Assembly (NCBI GenBank): GCA_903886165.1
Contig: CAISLL010000151.1
Location: 1-15,986 of the forward strand
DNA from: an uncultured beta proteobacterium
Lineage (GTDB): Bacteria; Pseudomonadota; Gammaproteobacteria; Burkholderiales; Burkholderiaceae_C
DNA: 15,986 nt
Direction: 5' to 3'
Numbering within the stretch: position 1 is the first letter of the stretch; each line of letters starts with the position of its first letter. Position numbers and translations under genes: made by a program. The notes beneath the pieces were generated by a model, which ran no database searches, was not told the DNA's origin, and saw only the letters and a list, made by a program, of their open reading frames with translations. This document shows, piece after piece, positions 6,647 to 13,421 of this stretch.

Positions 6647-6961
6647 ATGTTTAAAGCCATCATCCTTCTCAAGAGGCGTGACGATGCAACGCTGTCCGAC
6701 TTCTCCACCTGGTGGCTGGGTGCCCACGCCCCGCTGGCCAAGACACTGCCGGGTTTGCGCGCAGCCACTTTCAACCTGGTGGCGGGTGATGGCAGCGGCA
6801 CATACGATGGCGTGAGTGAATTGTGGTTTGACGACCAGGCCGCATTCGAAGCCGCCTACGCCACCGAGCACGGCAAAGCCGTGGCGGCAGATTCCATGGC
6901 GCACGTGTCACGCCGCGAACGCCTGCTGGTGGTGGAGCATGTGCTGCTGCCATTGGTTTGA
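6647..6961 (+). CDS. EthD-like small ferredoxin-fold protein
   Basis: A 104-residue protein that resembles the EthD family (dimeric alpha-beta barrel). It starts FKAIILLKRRDDATLSDF and has the typical WWLGAHAPLAKTLPGL motif, in which the H-x-P element is characteristic, then YDGVSELWFDDQAAFEAAY. EthD was named from an ether-degradation cluster in Rhodococcus. Homologues occur beside many catabolic genes and some act as small isomerases or cyclases. It starts 33 bases after the DUF1185 gene and ends 34 bases before the aminotransferase ATG, so the three are probably cotranscribed. The substrate is unknown. Confidence 0.8.
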   Translation: MFKAIILLKRRDDATLSDFSTWWLGAHAPLAKTLPGLRAATFNLVAGDGSGTYDGVSELWFDDQAAFEAAYATEHGKAVAADSMAHVSRRERLLVVEHVLLPLV

Positions 6962-6995
6962 ATTCCTTCTTTCTATAACTTTCTGGAGCCTTACC

Positions 6996-8342
6996 ATGGG
7001 TGACAACATCAACGCCGAACTGCTAGCACGCGACCACCGCCATCTGGTGCATTCACTGCACAGCGAAAAAACTCACCTGGACGGCAAAGTTTGGGTCAAG
7101 GGCGAAGGTTGCGAGCTGATCGACGCCGACGGCAACCGCTATATCGATGCGATGTCGGGCCTGTGGAACGTGACGCTCGGCTACTCCCAGCCCACACTGG
7201 CAGCGGCGGCAGCCAGCCAGATGAACACGCTGGCGTATGCCTCTGGCTATTCTGGCAGCAGCAACCCGCAAGCCATGGCCTTGGGTGAACGCCTGGCGGG
7301 GCTGACCTACCCCAACGTGAACCGCTTTTTCTTTACCTCGGGCGGGGGCGAATCCACCGACAGCACCATCAAGACTGCCCGCTATTACTGGAAAGCCATG
7401 GGCAAGCCCGGCAAGTACAAAACCATCAGCCTGATGGGCGGCTACCACGGCACCACGCTGGCCGCCATGTGTGCCACGGGTTTCCCGGCCTACTGGCCGT
7501 CGTTTGAGCCGCGCATGCCCGGCTTTGTGCACATCCCCAACCACGATGTGTACCGCTACACCGCGCCACCGGGGCAAGACCCGGCCATGGCTGCGGCTGA
7601 CGAGCTGGAAAAAGCCATCCTGACCGAAGGTGCCGACACCGTGGCCCTGTTCATCATTGAGCCCGTGTGCGGCGGCGGCGGCTATGTCCCCCCTCCGGGC
7701 TACTTCAAACGCATCCGCGAGATTTGCGACCAATACGATGTGCTGCTGGCGGTGGATGAAGTCATCACCGGCTTTGGGCGCACCGGTCGCATGTTTGCCA
7801 TGGAACATTGGGGCGTGTTGCCTGATCTGATGCAGTTTGCCAAAGGCATCACCAGCGGCTACCTGCCCTTGGGCGGCATCGGACTGTCGGACAAGGTGGC
7901 CGAGGTGTTTGACCGCGAAGGCTCGGACCCCTGGATGCACTGCTACACCTACAGCGGCCACCCTGTGACCTGCGCCGTGGCGCTGGCCACCATCGACGTG
8001 ATCGAGAAAGAAAACCTGGTGCAGGCCGCCGCCGCTAATGGCGCACAGTTGCTGGCCGGCTTGCACAGCGCGCTGGACGGCCACGCCAACGTGGGCCATA
8101 TCCGCGGGCTGGGGTTGATTGCAGCGGTGGAGCTGGTGGAAGACAAGTCCACCAAAGCCAGCTTTGCCGCATCGCGCAAGATCGGCCCCGCCGTGATTGC
8201 CGAAGCCCGCAAACGCGGACTGATCACGCGCGGCCGCGGCGACACGGTCTACTTGGGCCCGGCGCTGGTGATGAAAGAACCCATGCTCAAGCAGGTGGTG
8301 GAAATCGTGGCGGAGTCGGTGCAAGCGGTGTTGGGCGCTTGA
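6996..8342 (+). CDS. Class III PLP-dependent aminotransferase
   Basis: A 448-residue fold-type I aminotransferase that probably moves an amino group from an omega-amino acid or amine to pyruvate or another keto acid. Visible features are MSGLWNVTLGYSQPTLA near the N-terminus, the cofactor-binding FFTSGGGESTDSTIKTARYY, GGYHGTTLAAM, the PLP Asp in LLAVDEVITGFGRTG, and the Schiff-base Lys283 in FAKGITSGYLPLGG. The overall pattern is close to putrescine/beta-alanine/taurine-pyruvate aminotransferases; I cannot name the substrate. The open frame extends further upstream, but the ATG at 6996 has TGGAG (6983-6987) ahead of it and starts like homologues. It is the last gene of the cassette; the idh-fragment scar follows. 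Confidence 0.9.
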   Translation: MGDNINAELLARDHRHLVHSLHSEKTHLDGKVWVKGEGCELIDADGNRYIDAMSGLWNVTLGYSQPTLAAAAASQMNTLAYASGYSGSSNPQAMALGERLAGLTYPNVNRFFFTSGGGESTDSTIKTARYYWKAMGKPGKYKTISLMGGYHGTTLAAMCATGFPAYWPSFEPRMPGFVHIPNHDVYRYTAPPGQDPAMAAADELEKAILTEGADTVALFIIEPVCGGGGYVPPPGYFKRIREICDQYDVLLAVDEVITGFGRTGRMFAMEHWGVLPDLMQFAKGITSGYLPLGGIGLSDKVAEVFDREGSDPWMHCYTYSGHPVTCAVALATIDVIEKENLVQAAAANGAQLLAGLHSALDGHANVGHIRGLGLIAAVELVEDKSTKASFAASRKIGPAVIAEARKRGLITRGRGDTVYLGPALVMKEPMLKQVVEIVAESVQAVLGA

Positions 8343-8412
8343 ACCTCCGAGCCGGTTAACTGGATCAGGCCGACGGGGCACCCAGCTCCGCAGCAAAGTC
8401 AGCCCCGGTGAA

Positions 8413-8656
8413 ATGGTGGTGCAACGCGTGCAAACGCAAACAACACCTTGCCACCACGTTGTCAGCGCCACTGGTTCGCCTGCCCACGGTGCAGCCGACG
8501 TGTGGCGGGCTGGGCTATGCCACGCAGAAAGCAGGCTTCGGGGACAGGGCATCCAGCCGTGCCGACAAACTTCGCAAACGCCTGGGTTGGGAGGCCGGCA
8601 CCTTGAATGGCAACGGCGGCAAACTCAAAGGCATGCACTGGAAGACCTATCTTTGA
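8413..8656 (+). pseudogene. Remnant of a zinc-ribbon hypothetical protein, frameshifted
   Basis: Three short pieces of what looks like one protein lie in three successive frames: VQTQTTPCHH from 8413, QRHWFACPRCSRRV at 8463-8504, and CGGLGYATQKAGF onwards from 8501 to GMHWKTYL at 8653. From memory this follows a common, unnamed proteobacterial protein with a CPxC...CxxC ribbon and a C-terminal KPKGMHWRTY motif. The first Cys of the second pair and about 15 residues before it are missing, so there is a deletion as well as frameshifts. Its end coincides with the start of the idh fragment at 8649, giving an abrupt junction. The family assignment is recollection, not a search. Confidence 0.5.
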
Positions 8657-8825
8657 AGCAGTGCATGGATCTGCGCCCGACATTGCCGGCAAAGGCCTGG
8701 CCAACCCGATTGCCCTGATGCTGGCTGCAGCCATGATGCTCGACCACGTCAAGCTGCCCGACGTGGCCACCAAACTACGCACCGCCGTTGACGACACCCT
8801 CAACATTGACAAGGTACGCACCGGC
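8649..8825 (+). repeat. 177-bp direct repeat, copy 2
   Basis: Ungapped second copy of 4683-4859. The two copies bracket about 3.8 kb holding lysR, the DUF1185, EthD and aminotransferase genes and the zinc-ribbon remnant. Confidence 0.95.
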
Positions 8826-8879
8826 ACATTGCGCCAGCGGCAAGCGTCGGGGTTGCGACAAAAACAAACCGGCGCCTAG
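8649..8879 (+). pseudogene. Isocitrate dehydrogenase 3' fragment
   Basis: From 8649 to 8825 the sequence encodes 59 residues (IFEAVHGSAPDIAGKG to DKVRTG) nearly identical to residues 263-321 of the intact enzyme upstream. At both ends similarity stops abruptly. After ACCGGC the frame runs on through unrelated residues (TLRQRQASGLRQKQTGA) to a TAG at 8877-8879. An open frame begins at 8607 inside the zinc-ribbon remnant, so a 90-residue chimera could in theory be made, but it lacks the substrate loop and most of the fold. This is a gene fragment left by recombination. Confidence 0.88.
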
Positions 8880-8886
8880 CCCGGTC

Positions 8887-8902
8887 TGTCGCAAACAAGA
8901 CA
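8887..8902. promoter_or_regulatory. NifA upstream activator sequence (TGT-N10-ACA)
   Basis: TGT at 8887-8889 and ACA at 8900-8902 are separated by exactly ten bases, the NifA-binding consensus. It sits about 120 bases upstream of the -24 element at 9014, a usual distance for NifA acting by DNA looping. Confidence 0.65.
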
Positions 8903-9013
8903 TCACTATGGCACCCCGTGTGTAACCGCTTCACGCTTTCTCTGATTCTTGTTTGATGGGCCATTGGCGGCCACCGCTCTGGTGCGCGCTGAAAACGCGT
9001 CGGCCGCGGTTCT

Positions 9014-9029
9014 GGGCACGAAACTGGCT
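9014..9029 (+). promoter_or_regulatory. Sigma-54 (-24/-12) promoter of nifX-nifQ-modABC
   Basis: GGGCACGAAACTGGCT matches the TGGCAC-N5-TTGCW consensus at nine of eleven defined positions, with the invariant GG (9015-9016) and GC (9027-9028) at the required spacing. Transcription would start near 9040, 27 bases before the nifX-like ATG. With the NifA site upstream this is a convincing nif promoter. The rest of 8880-9066 shows no gene. Confidence 0.7.
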
Positions 9030-9066
9030 AGGTAACTCGCAGATTCACTTCCAGGGCATTCAGGTC

Positions 9067-9453
9067 ATGAAAATTGCTGTAGCCACCAAGGAGGACTGGG
9101 CTCAAGTCTCAGGCCATGCCGGCCAAACCCGTACCTGGCTGGTGTTTGACTGCCAACCCGGTGCACCGCTGCCCGAGCCACAGCAGATTGAACTCACCAG
9201 GGAGCAACTGCCGCACCATTTCAAGGATGACGGCCCGCATCCCTTGCACGGTGTGGAGGTGTTGATTGCTGCCAGCGCAGGCGATGGCTACCTGCGCCAC
9301 ATGGAAAAATGGGGCTCCCAGGTCGTGCTGACCGGTGAGACCGACCCGCTGACGGCACTGAAAAAGATCCTGTCGGGTGAAGCGCTTGCAGATACCCGCT
9401 TTGACATCACCACCACCCTGTGCAAACTGCGCGACCTGTTCTCCAGGCACTGA
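9067..9453 (+). CDS. nifX: NifX/NafY-family FeMo-cofactor-binding protein
   Basis: A 128-residue member of the dinitrogenase iron-molybdenum cofactor family (NifX, NifY/NafY, C-terminal NifB). These proteins carry NifB-co or FeMo-co precursors between NifB, NifEN and apo-dinitrogenase. It begins MKIAVATKEDWAQVSGHAGQ, the standard beta-strand and loop, and continues with VEVLIAASAGDGYLRHMEKWGSQVVLTGETDP, here broken into its recognisable parts (IAASAGDGYLRHM and VVLTGETDP). It is shorter than Azotobacter NifX, and paralogues are common in nif regions, so the nifX symbol is provisional. The ATG at 9067 has only a weak ribosome-binding site. It is first in the sigma-54-driven operon, with nifQ starting one base after its stop. 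Confidence 0.8.
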   Translation: MKIAVATKEDWAQVSGHAGQTRTWLVFDCQPGAPLPEPQQIELTREQLPHHFKDDGPHPLHGVEVLIAASAGDGYLRHMEKWGSQVVLTGETDPLTALKKILSGEALADTRFDITTTLCKLRDLFSRH

Positions 9454-9454
9454 C

Positions 9455-10021
9455 ATGAACCGCCCCCACGACTGCCGCCCTTTGCTGATGACCGAACTGC
9501 TTGGCAGACCGGCCCGCCCCGGCGCGCTTGATGACCCGCTACGCCCGCTGCTGGCGAGTTTGCTGGCAGGGCGTTTGCTGAACCAAGGCGTGCTGAGCGC
9601 CACCCTGGGACTGTCCGACGGCGCTTTTCAGACCCTATGGCGCAACTATTTTCCAGGTGCCCAGCTGAATCTGACGGACGGCCCGGGCGAAATCATCGTG
9701 GAGTTGGAAGACCTCTTGAACCTGTTGCTGGAATACCGGGCCGGTGTGCATGACTCAGAGGTATGGCTGGCGCACATCGTGGCCTACAGTTGTTGTGGCC
9801 GCAACCACCTGTGGCAAGACCTGGGCCTGGCCGACCGGGGCGAATTATGTGCACTGATGTGCACCGCTTTTCCCGGCCTGGCGGCATTGAACATCGACGA
9901 CATGAAATGGAAAAAATTCATTTACCGCCACTACTGTTCCAGAGAAGGCATCTACCTCTGCCCGGCCCCCTCCTGTGGCGAATGTGCCGACCATGCCCAG
10001 TGTTTTGCCCCCGAGGTATAA
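9455..10021 (+). CDS. nifQ: NifQ, molybdenum donor for FeMo-cofactor
   Basis: NifQ carries a Mo-Fe-S cluster and delivers molybdenum to the NifEN/NifH complex during FeMo-co assembly. The 188-residue product has the diagnostic C-terminal Cys motif C-x4-C-x2-C-x5-C at Cys169, Cys174, Cys177 and Cys183 (CPAPSCGECADHAQC). It also has the conserved region before it (MKWKKFIYRHYC) and HIVAYSCCGRNHLWQDLGL in the middle. Length is normal. Its ATG follows the nifX-like stop by one base, and modA begins seven bases after its own stop, so molybdenum uptake and use are encoded in sequence. Confidence 0.95.
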   Translation: MNRPHDCRPLLMTELLGRPARPGALDDPLRPLLASLLAGRLLNQGVLSATLGLSDGAFQTLWRNYFPGAQLNLTDGPGEIIVELEDLLNLLLEYRAGVHDSEVWLAHIVAYSCCGRNHLWQDLGLADRGELCALMCTAFPGLAALNIDDMKWKKFIYRHYCSREGIYLCPAPSCGECADHAQCFAPEV

Positions 10022-10028
10022 CCGCGGC

Positions 10029-10808
10029 ATGATGTTGTTCAAAGGAATACGTTTCACACTTGCAATTTTTGCTGCAGCACTGGTGACCCCAGTCCATGCG
10101 GAAAAGATCCACATTGCCGCCGCAGCTGACCTGAAGTTCGCCATGCAGGAGATCGTGCGTACCTTCATGGCCCAAAACCCGGGCGACAAGCTTGAGGTGA
10201 TTTATGGCTCGTCTGGCAAATTCAACACCCAGATTCAGCAAGGGGCGCCCTATGACCTCTACTTTTCTGCCGACATTGCGTTTCCCCTGGAACTGGCCAA
10301 GGCCGGTTTTGCCGCCTCCCCAGTCAAACCCTACGGGCTGGGCCGACTGGTGCTGTGGAGCAGTGCGCTTGACGCGAGCACAATGACGCTTGCCAGCCTG
10401 ACTGACCCCAAAATCACCCGCATCGCCATCGCCAACCCCAAACATGCGCCCTATGGCAAACGCGCGGTTGAAGCACTGCAGGCCGCGGGCTTGTGGGAAA
10501 AAATAGAACCCAAGCTGGTCTATGGCGAAAACATTGCCCATGCTGCGCAGTTTGCGCAGAGTGGCAACGCCCAGGTTGGCATCGTCGCGCTGGCCCTGGC
10601 CATCAGCCCCGAGCTGGCTGGCAAGGGAGGTTACTGGCTGGTGCCTGACAAACTGCACAAGCCGCTGGAGCAAGGCTTCATCGTAACCAAGCGTGCGGCA
10701 GGCAGCGCCTTGGCCAAGCGTTTTGCGGATTACATGGACAGCCAGCCAGCGCGCGCCGTGATGGTGCAGTATGGTTTTGCGCTCCCGAGTGAAGTCTCCA
10801 TCAAATAA
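10029..10808 (+). CDS. modA: Molybdate ABC transporter, periplasmic binding protein ModA
   Basis: ModA captures molybdate (and tungstate) in the periplasm and passes it to ModB. The 259-residue protein starts with a signal peptide (basic MLFKGIRF, hydrophobic TLAIFAAALV, cleavage after VHA at residue 24). The mature part opens EKIHIAAAADLKFAMQEI, contains the oxyanion-binding serines in VIYGSSGKFNTQI, and ends with the family pattern ADYMDSQPARAVMVQYGF. The length fits E. coli ModA (257). I chose the ATG at 10029 because it gives a clean signal peptide; a frame open from 9975 overlaps nifQ and adds nothing sensible, and ATG 10032 is equally possible. No separate ModE-type operator is seen; expression probably comes from the nif promoter. 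Confidence 0.93.
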   Translation: MMLFKGIRFTLAIFAAALVTPVHAEKIHIAAAADLKFAMQEIVRTFMAQNPGDKLEVIYGSSGKFNTQIQQGAPYDLYFSADIAFPLELAKAGFAASPVKPYGLGRLVLWSSALDASTMTLASLTDPKITRIAIANPKHAPYGKRAVEALQAAGLWEKIEPKLVYGENIAHAAQFAQSGNAQVGIVALALAISPELAGKGGYWLVPDKLHKPLEQGFIVTKRAAGSALAKRFADYMDSQPARAVMVQYGFALPSEVSIK

Positions 10809-10817
10809 GATGGCACC

Positions 10818-11498
10818 ATGTTTTTGAACGACAGCGACCTGCAAGCCATTTGGTTGACCGTCCGCCTGGCCGGCATCGTCACACTGATCCTGCTGCTGGT
10901 GGGCACCCCCATTGCCTGGTGGCTGGCACGCAGCAAGGCCTGGTGGAAAGGGTTGGTGGGTGCCGTGGTGGCCCTGCCTTTGGTATTGCCACCCTCCGTG
11001 CTTGGCTTTTACCTGCTGCTGGCCATGGGGCCGAATGGCCCGGTGGGTCAGCTCACCACCGCCATGGGCATCGGGCTGTTTCCGTTCACTTTCTGGGGGC
11101 TGGTGATTGCCTCGGTGTTTTACTCGCTGCCTTTCATGGTGCAACCCCTGCAAACAGCCTTTGAAACCATCGGGGACCGCCCGCTGGAAGTGGCGGCCAC
11201 CTTGCGCGCCTCACCGCTGGACAGCTTTTTTACGGTAGTCGTGCCACTGGCCTTGCCCGGCTTTTTGACCGCAGGCATTCTCACTTTCGCCCACACTGTG
11301 GGTGAATTTGGCGTGGTGCTGATGATTGGCGGCAACATTCCCGGTGTCACCCGGGTCGCGTCCGTCCAAATCTATGACCATGTAGAGGGCATGGAATACA
11401 TGGCGGCTCATCGCCTGTCGGCAGTGATGCTGGTCTTCTCCTTCCTGGTGCTGCTGGCACTGTACGCGTGGCGACCCAGACCCCACAAAGGCGCTTGA
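10818..11498 (+). CDS. modB: Molybdate ABC transporter permease ModB
   Basis: ModB forms the homodimeric membrane channel of the molybdate importer. The 226-residue protein shows about five hydrophobic segments: AIWLTVRLAGIVTLILLLVG, the AVVALPLVLPPSVLGFYLLL stretch, FWGLVIASVFYSLPFMV, LALPGFLTAGILTFAHTVG, and a C-terminal LVFSFLVLLALYAW. The EAA-type cytoplasmic loop that contacts ModC is at LEVAATLRASPLDSFFTVVV. The conserved TVGEFGVVLMIGGNIPG is typical of ModB. It starts nine bases after modA and ends one base before modC, as expected for one transcript. Confidence 0.94.
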   Translation: MFLNDSDLQAIWLTVRLAGIVTLILLLVGTPIAWWLARSKAWWKGLVGAVVALPLVLPPSVLGFYLLLAMGPNGPVGQLTTAMGIGLFPFTFWGLVIASVFYSLPFMVQPLQTAFETIGDRPLEVAATLRASPLDSFFTVVVPLALPGFLTAGILTFAHTVGEFGVVLMIGGNIPGVTRVASVQIYDHVEGMEYMAAHRLSAVMLVFSFLVLLALYAWRPRPHKGA

Positions 11499-11499
11499 C

Positions 11500-12594
11500 A
11501 TGACAGGTATTCAAGCGCGTTTTCGCCTTGACCGACCGGGCTTTGTGCTTGATGCAGACCTGGACTTGCCTGCACGTGGCGTCACCGCGCTGTTTGGCCA
11601 CTCAGGCTCCGGCAAAACCACGCTGCTGCGCTGCATTGCCGGGCTGGAGCGCGCTCCCCTGGGCCACCTCAGGGTCAACGGCGAGGTCTGGCAAGACGAT
11701 GTACCCAAGGGCAGGCGCCAACGCAGCACCTGGCTGCCCACTTACAAGCGGCCGCTGGGCTACGTGTTTCAGGAAGCCAGCCTGTTTGCGCACCTGACGG
11801 TGCTGGGTAACCTGCGTTACGGTTTGCAGCGCACCTCTGGCGCCGCGCGTGTCAGTCTGGATCAGGCGATTGAGTTGCTGGGCATTGGTCATCTGCTGGA
11901 CCGCCAACCCGACCAGCTGTCTGGCGGCGAGCGCCAGCGCGTGGCCATCGCGCGGGCCCTGGCCTTGAGCCCCAGCCTGCTGTTGATGGACGAACCTCTG
12001 GCCGCGCTGGACTTGAAGCGCAAGCAGGAAATCCTGCCCTACCTGGAGCGCCTGCACGCCGAGCTGGACATGCCGGTGCTTTATGTCAGCCATTCGCCGG
12101 ATGAAGTGGCACGGCTGGCCGATCACATCGTGGTGCTGGATGCAGGCCGGGTCGTGGCAGCCGGGCCGTTGAAAGACACCCTGGCCCGGCTCGACCTGCC
12201 GATTCATCTGGGTGAAGATGCCGGTGTGGTACTGGATGCAGTGGTGGCAGAACGCGATGAAAAATGGCACCTGTCCCGCGTCGAATTCTCTGGTGGAAGC
12301 CTGTGGGTGCGCGACGGCGGCCACGCCTTGGGTCAAGCGGTGCGGGTGCGGATTCTGGCGCGTGATGTCAGCGTTGCGCTGCAACGCATCACCCACACCA
12401 GCATCCAGAACTGCCTGAGTGCGGTGGTGGACGAGATTGCCGACGACCAGCACCCGGCCCTAGCGCTGGTTCGACTCAAGCTGGGTCAATCACCCGTGCT
12501 GGCCCGTCTGACTCGCCGCTCTGCGGTCGGGCTCGGCTTGTCATGCGGACTGCCGGTCTGGGTGCAGATCAAGGCGGTGGCCTTGGTTGGTTGA
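11500..12594 (+). CDS. modC: Molybdate ABC transporter ATPase ModC
   Basis: ModC hydrolyses ATP to drive molybdate import. In the 364-residue protein the Walker A is GHSGSGKTT at 33-41, the ABC signature LSGGERQ at 140-146, and the Walker B LLLMDEP at 160-166 with Asp164 and Glu165, followed by the D-loop AALD and the H-loop region VSHSPDE. The C-terminal third, after about residue 290, has the TOBE/Mop-type regulatory domain (VRVRILARDVSVALQR), which binds molybdate and can stop transport when the oxyanion is plentiful. Length is close to E. coli ModC (352). It is the last gene of the nifX-nifQ-modABC series and is followed by a hairpin terminator. Confidence 0.95.
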   Translation: MTGIQARFRLDRPGFVLDADLDLPARGVTALFGHSGSGKTTLLRCIAGLERAPLGHLRVNGEVWQDDVPKGRRQRSTWLPTYKRPLGYVFQEASLFAHLTVLGNLRYGLQRTSGAARVSLDQAIELLGIGHLLDRQPDQLSGGERQRVAIARALALSPSLLLMDEPLAALDLKRKQEILPYLERLHAELDMPVLYVSHSPDEVARLADHIVVLDAGRVVAAGPLKDTLARLDLPIHLGEDAGVVLDAVVAERDEKWHLSRVEFSGGSLWVRDGGHALGQAVRVRILARDVSVALQRITHTSIQNCLSAVVDEIADDQHPALALVRLKLGQSPVLARLTRRSAVGLGLSCGLPVWVQIKAVALVG

Positions 12595-12688
12595 CTCAAC
12601 CCTTCGCCTGAAACATGTAAATGCCTCACCCTGCCGGGCCAACACCCGTTGCCAGCCTGCCAGAAACAAATTTGTAACGAATTAACCT

Positions 12689-12729
12689 GTAGCCCTTACG
12701 TTCATTGCGTAAGTAGCTACATTATTTTT
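12689..12729 (+). terminator. Rho-independent terminator after modC
   Basis: A stem GTAGC-c-CTTACG (12689-12700), loop TTCATTG and CGTAAG-ta-GCTAC (12708-12720) is followed by ATTATTTTT. It lies 95 bases after modC and could serve the convergent gene as well. A small palindrome ACAAATTTGT (12665-12674) precedes it. The remaining sequence of 12595-12844 shows no other feature. Confidence 0.6.
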
Positions 12730-12844
12730 GTCAAACACCACAACATTTCTTGAACCCCATGGTGGCCCCTTTGGAGCAAAGATGTCATCACCTTGCGCGT
12801 CAGTGCCAGGAGTGGGCGGTTGCTATTGCTGCGATCCCGCAGCC

Positions 12845-13318
12845 CTACCTGCGGTTTGGATTGTTCGGCAGGCGGTCGAAGCGATTGGGCACGCCGTCAC
12901 CGTCAAAATCGCGGTCCCACCGGTTCCTGACGCCGTCGCGGTCGATATCACCGTATGAACCATAAATGGGCGGTTGACGCCACTGGTGGCGCGGGCCACC
13001 CCAACCGTGGACGTTGGCGATGCCATCACGGTCATGGTTGCCATAAGTGCCTCGGCGTTGCCACTGGTGCCCATCATGGCGTCGACCAAAATCATGGCGC
13101 CCATAGTAAGCGGGCGCAGGCATGTAGACCACCCTCGGCTGCACATACACCGGCCTCGGCTGTACGTGCACAGGCGCTGGCTGCATGTAAATGCCCGGCA
13201 CCTGCACACCGACAGAAACATACACATCCGTGCGGGCGTTCGCCGATGAAGTCGCGGCGAAAGCGCCCAGTGTGAGCGCAATGGCTGCGAGTGATTGTGT
13301 GGAAATGAGATGTGTCAT
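12845..13318 (-). CDS. Small secreted protein with Asp/Gly repeats
   Basis: A 157-residue protein with a clear signal peptide (hydrophobic LAAIALTLGAFAA, probable cleavage after SANA at residue 28). Then comes a Pro/Val/Gln/Tyr-rich repeat (VHVQPRPVYVQPRVVYM), a His/Arg/Gly-rich middle, and a C-terminal stretch of Asp-rich turns (NHDRDGIAN, DIDRDGVRN, DFDGDGVPNRFD) like the calcium-binding repeats of thrombospondin type 3. It is therefore exported and may bind calcium or another metal. A strong AAGGAG five bases before the ATG supports the start. I do not recognise a named family; similar repeat-tailed YXWGXW/'thrombospondin type 3 repeat' proteins are scattered in betaproteobacteria. No link to nitrogen fixation is evident. 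Confidence 0.75.
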   Translation of the reverse strand: MTHLISTQSLAAIALTLGAFAATSSANARTDVYVSVGVQVPGIYMQPAPVHVQPRPVYVQPRVVYMPAPAYYGRHDFGRRHDGHQWQRRGTYGNHDRDGIANVHGWGGPRHQWRQPPIYGSYGDIDRDGVRNRWDRDFDGDGVPNRFDRLPNNPNRR

Positions 13319-13421
13319 AAAAACTCCTTGGGTTGGAATGAGTCACATCTTGCGCGTCCGTGTATGAACGCAAACTGAACCGACTGAAGAATGTCGAGGT
13401 GCAGAATGACCGCTAGGCGGG

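Noticed and set aside
7053..8552. Long open frame antisense to the aminotransferase gene
   Set aside because: It mirrors a GC-rich gene with clear family motifs on the other strand and its translation shows no recognisable domain. The same holds for long antisense frames at 1198-2271, 3891-4781, 9918-11153 and 11602-12453.
8607..8879. 90-residue open frame as a functional small isocitrate-dehydrogenase-like protein
   Set aside because: It lacks the substrate loop and most of the fold, and both ends are unrelated sequence; a recombination product is a simpler explanation.
8909..8924. TGGCAC with following CCCGTGTGTA as a sigma-54 promoter before nifX
   Set aside because: The -24 half is perfect but the -12 half lacks the required GC at the right spacing; 9014-9029 fits better.
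10022..10028. ModE operator before modA
   Set aside because: Only seven bases separate nifQ and modA and no ModE-type palindrome is seen there or at the end of nifQ.
10811..10826. TGGCACCATGTTTTTG before modB as a sigma-54 promoter
   Set aside because: The -12 element reads TTTTG with no GC, and it overlaps the modB start codon in a tight operon.
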